Source: Hypericum androsaemum (Eukaryota > Streptophyta > Magnoliopsida > Malpighiales > Hypericaceae). From it: 64,000 bases of DNA. A program made the position numbers and the translations under genes. Under the pieces are notes generated by a model that made no database searches, was not told the DNA's origin, and saw only the letters and a program-made list of their open reading frames with translations. Shown piece after piece: positions 11,466 to 22,888 of this stretch; position 1 is the stretch's first letter; each line of letters begins with the position of its first letter. The stretch is from NCBI GenBank assembly GCA_963995505.1, contig OZ023186.1, positions 8,563,570 through 8,627,569 of the forward strand. Direction: 5' to 3'.

Positions 11466-12722
11466 CTTAATATATGTTTTCTAAGTTAAATTTTTTTACC
11501 TAATTATCCAAGGGATTGAAACTAAACTTTCTTCAAATTATTCAACACTTTGTGGTGAATAATATAAGTGATTAATTTGAGCATCAGCTTTTTCTTCTTT
11601 TTTATATAGAGGGGTCCTTTTTTATTTTGTTCATTAGTGACCCTCTCCTTGCTGAGGGATTTTGTGCTTATTTACCTTGCCGTGCTGGTGCTATAGGCGG
11701 ATTACGGCCTTGACGGTTTCTTAGGTTTTTTTTGGGTTATGTTACTTAGATAGTACTCATTATAGGAATATGATATGTATCTATCCAGTATTTTAGGTAT
11801 TGTACTTTGGAAAAATTGGTGTAATTTTCCTTCGGGGACTTCTTGGTGGAATACAAATTTACTTTTTTTTAAACTGAATATAAGCTAAAATACTGTACAC
11901 ATAGACATGATGAATTAATGAAAGTCTAATGTTCAATTTTTGAGTGATGTTATTATTAATGTAAAATATATACTTCTCATACTAATCAAAGAAGACCAAA
12001 GAATGATGAAAGATAAAACTACAGTTGTTTCATTGTCATCTTTCACTGGCAAGGACGCGATGGATGGTTTTCAAGAATGATAGACTAATTTGGGGGAAAT
12101 TGAATTTAAATAACAACGCTATTTTTCACATCAACCGAAGTGTTGATTTAAGCTAGGGATGGTAGAAAAATACGTGGATCAGATCCTACTCTTATTCCGT
12201 ACGTCCAGAGCATATTGATTTTGGCTAAGTCTAAGATAAAATATGGATACAAATCCACTTTTAGTAATACGGAGGATTCGTACCATATCGTCACCTTTTC
12301 TACATTACTTTTGACCCCACTTTAATTGGGCCCTCTTTTATTCATAATATGTACAATATTAACTTTAAATTTGAGATGCATATAATACCAAATTTCTTTG
12401 TTGATATAACAAAATTTTCATGAGTAACTTTGACATTTTCATGTGTTAAAATTCTCTCAACAATATTTAGTATTGTAACTTTTTAAGATTTAAATTCGAG
12501 ATTTGGTTAAATTAGTACAACGCTGTTATTAATTAGTCCAATGATCACTTCTGACCCAGCAAAGACAAAATGAACACAGAGTTCTTCTATTAGTTAACTA
12601 GTGTGGCTAAAAATAAACCAAGGCATGAAACACAAAAAGACTTCAATCAGAGACCGCCCCCACTTTGTCCCCCTTCTCCGTGCGCCACGTCATCCTTGTC
12701 CGTTATGGTTTTTCCTCCCGGT
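11466..12722. other. Intergenic; dispersed repeat segment
   Basis: No gene is visible. 11870-11960 (AACTGAATATAAGCTAAAAT to CAATTTTTGAG) matches 34880-34950, upstream of the second PPR copy, and CCCTCTCCTTGCT at 11640 recurs at 34803. The segment is therefore a dispersed repeat of unknown class. Confidence 0.45.
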
Positions 12723-13899
12723 GCAACGGTCGAGAGTGGATTGAGCGGGGACTAAAGAAATGTTGTCTATAGGTGGGGACTTGATTTTGGACCATCAGAT
12801 TTATTTGTATAAAAAAATCTTCAAATCTAATGGTCAATAACCAATCAGGGGCATTTTTGACTTTTTTACATAAGAAAGATACCCAATTAATACTCCCAGA
12901 AAAAAAGATACCAATTAAACACAACCCACCATCTTCCACATCTCTTCCTCTTCTTCTTCTTCTCTCTCTCTGTTTTCCAAATACCAATTCATATCATCAA
13001 AAATCTATTTTTCTTCCCTACCCACTTAATTATAAACCCAGATCATACTAAATATATTTTTCCGTTGGAGTCGCGGCCCATACAAGGAGGATCTGCATCG
13101 GCTTCTTGAAGTTTGTTGGCGATGACGACTGCGGGAGATTAGAAAACTCTGTCTTGTGACAGAAACATAGAAGAAAGAGAGAGAAGAACACTCCCACAAC
13201 ATATTTTTTTTGTTGCTACTTGTTAATGGTTCAATTTCATTTGGGTCTATTTTATTTGATTGTTATCATTTCGATCTTCTCTTAAAGTCTTTTCCTTTTT
13301 GGACTTTCCCCGAAAAATTATATATTTTTTAACTTCCTCTTTTTGGGTTGGGAATTTAAGGCCTAGATTGTGGTAAAGTTCTGGCCTTTAATGATTTTTC
13401 ATGGTAGTTTCGTTGGTTCTACCTATTAGTACTAATCTGAATTCGAGTCAAGTTATTTTAGAGTATATGGGTCTCGAAGAAGTTAGAATCTTTCTTTTGT
13501 TGGAGGGGAGAGGATACTGTGTTGGTTCAGTATTGGATATTAAATGAAGAAAAGCTTTTATCTGAACTAATTAATTGATTCAATTTTTAAAAATAAATAA
13601 TTAATTAAAGATTTCCACCTCTTCCCCTTCGCCTCGTATACCGGCGACCATACCGTTCTCCTCTCCATCTCATCCCTCTCTCCTTCGCCGCGTTTGGTTT
13701 CTTTGTGGTAAAGTTAGGTTCTTTGTGGTTTTGGCTTTCTGGGTTTTTATTTTTTTGTGGTAAAGTTTGGTTCTTTAATGGTTGGTAATGAGGTTTATTT
13801 ATATGTTTGTTGTGTTTCTAGATCTGGTGCACACTTTTCTAGATCTGGTTCTTTGTGGTAAAGTTAGGTTCTTTGTTGTATGTTTTGTAGATGTACTAA

Positions 13900-15075
13900 T
13901 ACTGATTTGAAACTGTATCGATATTGGTTTGCGTCTCTATTGACATTGGTTGTGTATGTATCGATATTGGTTTGATTATGAGTTTATATTAGTTTGGGTA
14001 TGTATTGATATTGGTTTAACTGTGTTATGATATTGGTTTTACTCTGTCATGATATTGGTTTTAGTTTGTTATTATATTTGTTTTACTCTGTTATTTAATG
14101 GTTTTAGTATGTGATTATATTAGTTTCAGTTTGTGGTGATATTGGTTTCTGTATGATCTAATACTGGTATCATTTCTTTTTGTTGTATGATAGGATGAGG
14201 GGGATGACTTTTTTCACAACAATGAAAAAGGAAATGAGGAGGATGATGAGGACGAAGAGGATGAAAATGAGGGTCAATTGGAGCACTTGAATAAAAAGAG
14301 AAAAAAGAATAATGAGGAGAGTAAAGAACATTGTTCTTGAGGGTGAAGGAAAGAAGAAGGTTTATACAAGAACTAGGAAGTCGACTAGGGTTTAGCAAAT
14401 ATGACTTGTGTTTTGACTGATATTGTACGGACATTTTCTAATGGATATAGGCTTGTTTTAGACTTATTTTATTTGTCAGTTTTGTTTTAACGTTTTTATA
14501 TTGATATTGATTTTAGTTTATAAAGATATTGGTTTGAGTATGTTTTGTTATGGTTTGATTCTGTGTTGATGTTGGTTTCAATTTGTGTAGATATTAATTT
14601 AAGTCTGTCGATATTGGTTTGATTATGCGTTAATAATATTTTATCTTTATTGATATTGGTTTGATTCTGTAACGATATTGGTTTTCAGATATAGAGATAT
14701 TGGTTTTCAGCTGTAGAGATATTGGTTTCAGATGTACTGATATTGGTTTTCAGGTGTATTTATATTGGTTTTCATCTGCAGAGATATTGGTTTTCAGCTG
14801 TACAGATATTGGTCTTCAGGTCTGTTGAGATTAGTTTTCAGGTTTGCTGAGATTGGTATTTAGGTGTATTGGTATTATTTTACTTTGAATGATATTGGTA
14901 GTCCGAATTTGACATCCCATATGCCTAGCGATATTGGTTTTGTTCGGCAGCGATATTTGTTGTGTTTTTTTACGGTACCGATTTTGATTCTGAGCTGAAA
15001 TAATATTGTTGTTATGGTTTAAAAGATATTGGTTTTGTGATGCGGAGATATTGGTTTTAAGATGTAGCAATATCA
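13900..15075 (+). repeat. GATATTGGTTT minisatellite array, forward orientation
   Basis: Dozens of GATATTGGTTT cores are spaced irregularly by about 20-30 bp of variable sequence (for example TATCGATATTGGTTTGCGTC and ATGATATTGGTTTTAC). The core is far better conserved than the spacers. The array is broken near 14170-14480 by the acidic open stretch. Confidence 0.9.
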
Positions 15076-15399
15076 TCATAGAAGGATACCTATTTCATTC
15101 GGCTCGTATGCCATAAGTTCAAATTTAAGATAAGATAAAAATATTCCTGAATGTTAATAAATAACATGATGTTAACTTTTGACAATCTTTTGGTCTTTAC
15201 AATATTCCAAGTTCATAAATAGTTTAGTAGTCGATTCAAATCTATGTCCATGCAATTTTTATCTTGTATTGTCTGCTAGTTCGAGACATCATTACAACTA
15301 TTTTGTTGCTTCTGTTTCATCTTCTGATGCTTTGCCATTGCTTTTTGCCGACCAACTTCATTTCTGCTTTCCAATCTCTTTCTTGACATACTAACCAAT

Positions 15400-16680
15400 A
15401 TCAATAACCTTAAAACCATATGGATGCACACGCAAGGCAATATTAGTAACGTTCAAAACTAATATCACTAAAGATACAAACCAATATCAAGAAAGCTGAA
15501 AACCAATATAATGATAGCCAAAAGCCAATGTCACCGAAGTTACAAACCAATAACTATACAGCTTACAACCAATAACAATACTGCTAAAAACTAATATCAC
15601 TACAACGTCAAACCAATATCAATACAGCATCAAACCAATATCAATACAAAGTCAAACCAATATCAATAAAATGTCAAACCGTTATCACTTTAAATACTAA
15701 CCAATATCAATAACCACAAAAATAATATGTCCACACACGCAAGCCAATATCAATAAAGCTAACAACCAGTATCAACACAGATACAAACCGATATCTATAC
15801 AACTGACAACTGAAATCACTAATGCTATAAACCAATACCAATAAAACTAAAAACCAAAATTGATATTGAAGGTACAGACCAATATCACTGTAGTTACAAA
15901 CCAATATCACTGAAAGTATAAACCAATATTGATAAAGAATTAAACCAATTTATGTACAGCAATAAACCAATATTGATACACTTTTAAACCAATATCCGTA
16001 CACCCTAATACCAATATCACGAAAGGAAAAAACAAATGTCATTGAAGCTACAAACCAATATGTATACTGCTGACAACCTGTATCACTAAAGCTATAAATC
16101 ACTATCAATAAAGATGAAAACCATTATTGATACAGCTCAAAACCAATATCACTGAAGGTACAAACTATTATCATTGAAAGTACAAACCAATATCAATTAA
16201 GAATTAAACTAATTTAAGTACAGCAATAAACAAAAATCAATACTCTTTTAAAGCAATATCCATACACCCTAATACCACCATCACGGTAGGAAAAAACTAA
16301 TGTCATTGAAGCTACAAACCAATATTTATATAGCTGATAACTTGTATCAACCCAATTAAAAACTAATATCAACACTATTACAAACCAATATCAACACTGT
16401 TACAAACCAATATCAATTCAACGTCAAACCAATATCAGTAAAATTTAAAACCAATATCACTGCATCGTCTAACCAGAATCAGTACAGTTAAAAACCAATA
16501 GCAACACAGTAAAAAACCAAAATAAACAAAGTTTGAAACCAATATCAACACAGCTAAAAACCAATATCGTTGTCAATATAAACCAAAATAACAACACATT
16601 AAAACTAATATCAACAGAGGTAAAAAAAAATATCATGTACAAAATAAAACCTAATTCGGTACATTGATATTGGTAGTAAA
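15400..16680 (-). repeat. AAACCAATATC minisatellite array, reverse orientation
   Basis: The same core on the opposite strand: AAACCAATATC every 20-30 bp (for example CAAACCAATATCAATACAGC). About 330 bp separate it from the forward array, giving a very large imperfect inverted arrangement inside one element. Confidence 0.9.
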
Positions 16681-17184
16681 ACTAATATCCATAAATAATC
16701 ACGACCAAAGAGAAAGCATGAACAAGATGTAAACGAACTTTACTATAAGCATGAACAAGATGTAAAAGAAAAAGATGGAAAGCATAATCACTGCAACTCG
16801 AACTTTTAAAAAAAAATAGACGTACTTTAAATGTATGGGGTGTACCTGTTGTTGATTTGATGCAGAAAAACTTGGATTTCAGGATATGGTACAGTTTTTG
16901 CTTAGTTTAGAGAGAAAAAAAAGCTATTAGGATTTTTGGCTGTCAAACTGAATATGGAGAGTCCTTCCATAGAGGAATGCAAAGAGTCATTCACGCCTTT
17001 TTAGTCAATTGGTTATTTTTTTTTCCTTTTTTGAAGTTTACATATTTTTTAGCATTTCTTGTTACCTTCTATTAGTTCCCAATACTACCTCTTATTATTT
17101 TATTAATACATAAATTGTCACTATCTCTCCTTTAGTCCCCAAACTTGGGGACCTCGTCCCTCTAAATCCCTCCCCGCAACGGTC

Positions 17185-17352
17185 ACCCCCAAATCAAAAA
17201 CCCTAGAGCTCTTGTTCTTCTTCCCCTTCAGTATTGCAATTCCCAAATCACCGCCTCGAATCTTCAATTCCTCATCGTCTCGACCTTCCACGCAACAAGG
17301 TGGCTTGGCGACGCTTTAGTTTCAAGCTCGGAAGAACCAACAACCGCGGCGA
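17185..17352 (+). other. Orphan first exon: 5' UTR ending ATG|GT
   Basis: C/T-rich leader-like sequence with AACCCTAGAGCTCTTG ends GCGGCGATG followed by the donor-like GTACTCTCTC at 17353. Plant genes whose first exon carries only the start codon are common among ribosomal protein genes. No matching second exon is visible downstream, where peroxidase and MSH7 fragments follow. I treat it as a probable relict first exon of an unidentified gene. Its upstream region was separated by the 12732-17175 insertion. Confidence 0.3.
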
Positions 17353-17639
17353 TGGTACTCTCTCTCCTCCCTTTCTCTGTGTCCTCCTCTAGTTTCTGAT
17401 TCTCTCAATATTAATGATTGCGTCTTTCTGGGGCACCTCCGGTGGCCATACATTAAAGTTTGACCCTTTTTGAATTTGTGCCTTTGGGGCCCCTCTTTCT
17501 CTTTCTCTGTGTGTTTCTTTTGGAATCGTTTCTTCTTTCTGTTGGGGTTTGGGGTTTGAGATTTGTAGGCCCTTTGATTTTGATGATGTGATTGGATGTG
17601 CTAGGAGGGGCCAAATGTGGGCTAGATAGGCCAAACTTG

Positions 17640-17790
17640 TGTTCTAGGATAGCCGTTGAGATTATCACATCTCTAGTTGCGAGCCTGGTGGTGGGCTCGT
17701 TTGTATGTGAGAAAGATCCATCTATCTATTGCTTTAATGTTTAGGGTTGGATATGGAGACTTTGGCCTAGTATCAGAGCGGGTTGATCCA
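17640..17790 (+). repeat. LTR/TRIM-like remnant with tRNA-Met primer-site-like sequence
   Basis: TAGTATCAGAGCGGGTTGAT at about 17770 resembles the TGGTATCAGAGC primer-binding site complementary to initiator tRNA-Met. It is preceded by GTTGAGATTATCACATC, typical of short plant LTRs (TRIMs). The ends are unclear. A similar tail is at 59683-59790. Confidence 0.35.
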
Positions 17791-17937
17791 TGTTGTAAGT
17801 GTGGAGAATCTACCTAACCATAGCTCAGGTTCTGTATACTAAATGAGTATGAACATAACTTGCTCGTAGGGTATTAATGCATCAAGCAGGTATCCCCTGG
17901 GAGTCCCTATTATGTTGCTGATGGCGTTACCAAGATC

Positions 17938-18080
17938 AAGAACTTTACGGGAATAGATCTACTGATTCTATATTCTTTGACCACTTTGGCTAGGACATGA
18001 TCAAGATGGGTAATATTGGAGTTCTTACTGGTTCTGCTGGAGAGGTTAGAAAAGTCTGCAGCAAAGTAAATGGGGCTTAG
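17938..18080 (+). pseudogene. Class III peroxidase C-terminal fragment
   Basis: The + strand reads LYGNRSTDSIFFDHFG, a stop (TAG at 17991-17993), then DMIKMGNIGVLTGSAGEVRK and VCSKVNGA with a natural stop at 18078-18080. MIKMGNIGVLTG...GEIRK.C is the diagnostic C-terminus of class III peroxidases. Just 5' the frame is shifted (ACCAAGATCAAG, where ACCGATCAAG would keep TDQ). No other exon is present. It lies 1 kb upstream of the MSH7 fragment in the same orientation. Its 3' flank (18110-19140) is repeated in inverse orientation at 26697-27016, next to the truncated peroxidase copy 3. So this is the missing kind of end for that copy. Confidence 0.85.
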
Positions 18081-18540
18081 CTAAATTATTAACCTTATGT
18101 TTGTGTGACGAAATGTATTGTTTGGAAGGAATTTCTTACGTTAGTTTATTGTTTAAAACTGTAATAATACTCTTTGAATTTCTAAAATTTGTTATATGTC
18201 AACGAATTCGCAGTCCTATTTATACGGGCCACGTCACAATTAAATATGAGGCACGCTGAGTTAACTTACGGCTCTAAGAGGAGGAGAAGAAGGTCACTTG
18301 GCTATTGAGTTTTGAGTTCTACTCAAATCGGGTAAGAGTTGCCAAACAACTCTATGATATTTGTCTAAATAAGAAACATTTTTTTTGTGTTTCTCGTAAA
18401 TTTTTCGAGCTCAATGCGGTGTATTAGAAAAGTTATGCAAAATAATTAAAAAAATTTCCCCTTTGACATAAAAGTACTAATTTATCGCGCTTTTTTAAAT
18501 ACTTTTAAACTTTTTTTAAATAGCACGTGTAAATTTAGTT

Positions 18541-18890
18541 TTTTTGGGTAAAACGGTTGGACCGTCTAAAATTCGGTCAGACAGGGCAGTTCGCACTAAT
18601 TTTTGACCCGGACCGCCCAGTCTAACAAGATTTTATCCAAGTCAGCAAAAATTAAAACAAAAAAGTCGTATCATATGCTTGATTTTTTTTAATCAACAAA
18701 GGAAAATGGATGTTATATGTTATAAATTGATTGATATTTATAAAATGTAGATTTTAAATCCTATATTTTGACTATTTGGTTTACATATTATTCGAATAAT
18801 AGTAAAAAAAATAAATAAAAAGTGTCCAATCGAACGAACCGGGGAACGGACCAAATTCGGGTCGTACCAAAATCCGTATTTTAAAAGTAT
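18541..18890. mobile_element. Degenerate MITE-like inverted repeat
   Basis: The left part ACGGTTGGACCGTCTAAAAT and the right part GAACCGGGGAACGGACCAAA are roughly inverted, resembling CGGTTCGGTC-type hAT MITE ends seen again at 55390-55755. No TSD was resolved. The copy of this flank at 26697-27016 lacks the segment, which supports an insertion. Confidence 0.4.
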
Positions 18891-19026
18891 GGTAAAAACT
18901 AAAACCAGTAAATTTAGTTATGTACTCATTTCGAGAATTTTAGTTAAATTCGTTAGTATGGTAAAAACTAAAACCAGTAAATTTAGTTATGTACTCATTT
19001 CGAGAATTTTAGTTAAATTCGTTACT
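18889..19026. repeat. 69-bp tandem duplication
   Basis: GGTAAAAACTAAAACCAGTA starts at 18891 and again at 18960. The two 69-bp copies are almost identical, ending GTTAAATTCGTTA(G/C)TA. Non-coding. Confidence 0.9.
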
Positions 19027-19145
19027 AATTACTCGTGGGCGGGTAAATGACTAGAAACATTTTTAACGTCCGACCATTTTGAAATTTGGCGCCAAAACAA
19101 AATCCCATATATTTATTTTTCCCACCCATTTCTCTCCCCAGGAAA

Positions 19146-19863
19146 ATGAAGAGCCAAACATCGATACTCTCATTCCTCTAGAATTTCACTGTGCAATAAT
19201 ATTTTCGAGTTGAACTTTTTTGATGTATTAATGAGAATTACGATCTACGGTAAAATTGGACTAGGTAATCGAATGTTGAACTATTTCAATCGTGGGTTTG
19301 GTCTAAAATTAATTTCAAAGCAGTGGAATTGGGCTGTTCTGTCATGATTTTGTACCTTGTTCTATGTTAAACTAAAGATTGCTTTCCTGTCTGGTAGACC
19401 GATTGAGCCGGATGAAGTGTTGAAGGAAGGCAGTGTGTCTGTTTTTCATGGGAAGGATGATGTTCCCAGCTCGGAGACGCTGGCTGCGCGACCTGCAGTT
19501 CCGGGTTTCAAGCGAGTTCAGCTGGAGAGTGCCGCGTGTCGGGTACAGAACGATCGGCCCTCGTTGCTGGAATCAGACAAAAGGGTGAAGATTGCACAAG
19601 AGCCAGAAGCATTAAGCAAGGATAGCAACGAAAGTGCAGAGTCAACGGACAAGTTGCTCTTTTGGTGGGAGCCAACCAGCAAGTTCCAGTGGCTTGATCC
19701 TTCGAGAATTCGAGATGCTAATAGAAGCGGACCCGTCGATCCTCTTTACAAAGAGAAGACGCTTTATATTCCGCCTGATGCACTGGAGAAAATGCCAGCG
19801 TCCCAGAAGCAGTATTAGAGGTTCAAGTCTCAGTATATAGATGCTGTGCTTTTCTTCAAAGTG
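19146..19863 (+). pseudogene. MSH7: MSH7 (plant MutS homologue) N-terminal pseudogene fragment
   Basis: MSH7 pairs with MSH2 as MutS-gamma in nuclear mismatch recognition. ATG at 19146 gives MKSQTSILSFL, a start with the PCNA-interacting Q-x-x-L-S-F pattern of MSH6/MSH7, then TAG at 19179. The next recognisable part (about 19397-19863) reads FKRVQLESAACRV, then FQWLDPSRIRDANR, DPLYKEKTLYIPPDALEKM and PASQKQY, a TAG in place of the conserved Trp (19816-19818), RFKSQYIDAVLFFKV and a donor (GTG|GTTCGT). This matches the region just before and into the MutS domain I. Everything downstream (DNA-binding core, ATPase) is missing. The sequence between 19180 and 19396 is not alignable by eye. Identification is confident; it is non-functional. 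Confidence 0.86.
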
Positions 19864-20900
19864 GTTCGTCTGTTTCTTTTCTATCTTGCAACCCAGTTCC
19901 TGAATTCAAATGTACTGATGTTACAACATGGAATTATTTCCCATCCACTTGCACCTGAACTTTTAGTCGAATTGAATTACTGAAAAGAACAATGAAATGC
20001 ATTCTGCAGCTTTCTGGCAATTCATCACGATTTTCAACTTTTTCTTGGTAACCTCTCCAGCAGGTCTCTCTTTATTTTCAGATATAACGTCGGACGAATT
20101 GAGCAGCTCGAAGCAAATTAGGTATGTTCGTCTTACTCTAGGATGTGTAGTCTTATTTGCTTCCACTTCATGCATTGCCAGATTTAGCAATCTTCTGCCA
20201 TTTACTATTTCATTTACAATGTAAGCAGAATTTCAAAGATATTTCCCAACCCACGGCTTGTTATGTTTTAGTCGTTTGATCTGTTCTGTAATTTTAACTT
20301 GTTGACTTTGGTTTTTCTCTACAAACAAGTTCCAAGACACTCCTGAGCCAACCTCACTACGCTTCTTGTATCTTGACAGATTGTAGGAGAATTAGTTATG
20401 CTTCATCTAATTTACTGAACTTGCAGGATCCAAAGGAGATTGTCGAGGCTCGAATATACATTCCATCCACAATCATTTCCATTCATCGAGCACTGCGTTT
20501 TCTATACCGAAACATTTTGCTTGTTCTTTCTTATCATCTTCTTCCCTGATTTCATCTCTTTGGTCTGACCCAGTGGGGTTCCAGATTCGTTGCTGCTATC
20601 CCATCGTTGTGGAACGGAAAAGCGCAATCAGGAAACAGCAGTTCAACACTAATTGAAATATTTAGTGGCAACATCTTGAAACAGTTTTAAGTTTTAACAC
20701 ATCATTTTGAAGTTTTCTAGTATGAAGTTGGTTCAATCTATGGAGACCAAAAACTTTGATGGCCATGAAACAAATTTATTGAGTTTTAAAGCTTGGAAAT
20801 TGTAATGCCATATTAAATCAGAGAAAAACATACCAAAGAATGAAAAGACGCACTAACTTTAATCCCAAAGTGGAAGAATTTCTTCATGTTCTCAAGCTTG
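19864..20900. other. Sequence 3' of the MSH7 fragment; no supported gene
   Basis: I looked for further MSH7 exons (FYELYE, the Walker A GPNMGGKST) and saw none. Open frames at 19997-20224 and 20840-21022 have no domain. TCAAGCAGGTATCC near 20974 recurs at 17882, a small dispersed repeat. Confidence 0.45.
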
Positions 20901-21289
20901 GATGCCCACCTAGTCAACTACCCGACAAAGCTCTCCGAAGCAGACCAGCTGCTCTCCAGTGCAATCGGTTATCAAGCAGGTATCCAATCCCCTGGGGGAG
21001 TCAGTCCCTACTAATATTCTAAGTGCACATGGCTATTCTAGTGCAACTTTGATTTCTCTTTGGCCAGGAGAAATGTCGAAGCTCTTTAAATGTTATTAAA
21101 GGTGTGGCCAATGGGTTTTGGATTTATTTGGTCGTTGTAGACCGATTGGGTGGTAAATCTTTCACAGAATTGCTCTCTTTCTTGATGCGTTGCATAGGTG
21201 ATCTTCTGGCTTGCGTTTAGACCTTTGCAGTAGCGCGCTTTTCTTGGGGTGTCATTGGTGTAATATTATTATATCTAATTTTAAAAAAA

Positions 21290-22888
21290 GGTTAAAGTCA
21301 TTTTTCTACTCTCCATTGTTAGAAATAGATAATTTCCGTCTTGTATTATGAAAATAGTAAGTTATTCTAGATAATCTTATTACCATATAAAAAAAAGTTA
21401 ATTATGCCCCTTCTTACCAGCAAAAACATTAGCAAAATATTAATTTTCTTTTCTCCTTCCTCTCTGCGCTCTCCATCTTCTCGGTTATGGAATTAAGCAA
21501 CTGTTGCTATAAAACCCATTGCTAAAAAAACCAACCCAAGCCCCTGGTTCTTCCATCCCGAGCACAACCCTCTGTGGAATTTTCTCTTATATAGCAAATA
21601 AACAAGGTTCTCAATATTTTCTTATGGGGTTTTGTTTGGCTCTTGAAAGAGAAGCTTGAAAAACAATGTTGGGTGTTTTAACGAGAAGCTTACTGGGTTC
21701 TTCTTGGATTTTAATTTTGCTATTCTGGGGATTTCAATTTGCTTTTTGAAGACAATGATGGGTGATTTGAAAGAGAAGTTCGTTAGGTTATTCTGGAATT
21801 TTAGTTTGCTCTTGAAAACAATGGTGGATGTTTTCCCTATTTGTTTTGTTATAAACGAATGAGGTTAGGGAAGAAAGCGGAAAAATGTCGTAGGAAGAGA
21901 GAGGAGGCGAGAACCGAAAAATAATTGGTTAAAAACACTTAGATATCATTGAAAATAGACAATTAGGATATTCTATTATAGAAATACCCACATAGATCCC
22001 GAGTTACTCAAAACACCAAAAAAATCATAATGAAAAGTCCATAATACCCCTCTCTCTCCTTTCCCACTCTCCACCCCACACTTAACCGATCTTTCACCGC
22101 CATCATCAATCTAGGTGCGCCTCTCTCTTTCCCTCTCTCCATCCTACCATCTATCGGCAATATTCGTTTCCCATGTTAGCTTTTCTTGATGATGTGAAAA
22201 GTTTGTTCCTTTAGGTGAATCATTGGTTTATTAGGCCTGTGGGTATTGCTTTCCAGGAATTAAGGTCGGGGTTATATGGGATTTTGGGGATTCTTGTGCA
22301 CGGGTTATTGGGTTAATGGATAATGATCAATTTTGCACAAATTCCAAAGGGTTGTTTGGTAATTGGACTATTGAACAATAGTTAGTTGGCCCCGGTGATT
22401 TATGATTTGGTTGGAGTTGAAGGTAGTCAAAGTTTTTGTTCTGATTGTTTTTGCTGATCACTGTTAAGTTTGAAAGGATGAAGGTAGATTTTGTTACATG
22501 CTCATTTCCTTCTCTTTCCTCTGGATTTTGCCGGAAGATGGTAGGGTGAGAATGGCGGGGAAAGATCGGTTTAGGATAGGGTGGAGAGGGAGAAGGAGAG
22601 AGATGAGTATTATGGACTTTTCATTATGACTTTTTTAGTATTTTGAATAACTCAAGGTTCTTTGTGGATATTTTTATAATAGAGAATTCTAAGTATCTAT
22701 TTTCAATAATACAGGGTAACTAAATATTTTTAACCCAAAATAATTTAAATTGTAAGTTTTTTAGGAAGGGTATAGTAGACTTTTCCTTAGTGTCTTAAAA
22801 AAATCGGGACTTTTTTGGATGTTTTTTATAATATGGGTCCTAAAGTGCTTATTTTTAATAATACAGAGTACATAAGTGTTTCTAACCC
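21290..22888. mobile_element. Outer MITE/MULE-like element, 1599 bp, with a nested relative
   Basis: TAAAAAAA flanks both sides (21282-21289 and 22889-22896). Ends are GGTTAAAG on the left and GGGTTAGAAACACTTATG (reverse-complemented) on the right. Block 2 has the empty site near 32605-32650 (ATATATCTAACTTCAAAAAA). So insertion followed the block duplication. An open frame at 21656-21862 lies in a local repeat (AACAATGxTGGxTG) and is not a gene. A relative of the same family is inserted inside at 21927. Confidence 0.7.
21927..22736. mobile_element. Nested long-TIR element, 810 bp, 9-bp TSD
   Basis: AAAATAATT occurs at 21918-21926 and 22737-22745. TIRs exceed 120 bp: the left GGTTAAAAACACTTAGATAT and the right complement GGGTTAAAAATATTTAGTTA continue to CATAATGAAAAGTCCATAAT on both sides. 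Same family as 42421-43021 and as the element it sits in. No coding capacity. Confidence 0.82.

Larger units (their letters stand above)
12732..17175. mobile_element. Non-autonomous MULE-like element, 4444 bp, 9-bp TSD
   Basis: GCAACGGTC occurs at 12723-12731 and 17176-17184. The inside ends are GAGAGTGGATTGAGCGGGGA on the left and, reverse-complemented, GGGGAGGGATTTAGAGGGAC on the right. Both are followed by GGGGACTAAAG-type sequence. A 9-bp TSD with degenerate terminal inverted repeats (TIRs) is typical of the Mutator superfamily. Related termini are at 24205 (GGATTGAGTGAGAACTAAA) and 55169/57153 (GGATTGAGT). No transposase is visible. The interior has a short acidic open stretch around 14194-14340 (EEDDEDEEDENEG), some T-rich sequence and two large opposed minisatellite arrays. 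It lies immediately upstream of the orphan first exon at 17185. Confidence 0.72.

Noticed and set aside
13900..16680. CRISPR-like look of regularly spaced AAACCAATATC repeats
   Set aside because: Repeats are only about 11 bp, spacers are variable in length and related to each other, the locus is plant nuclear DNA inside a TSD-flanked element, and there are no cas genes. It is a minisatellite.
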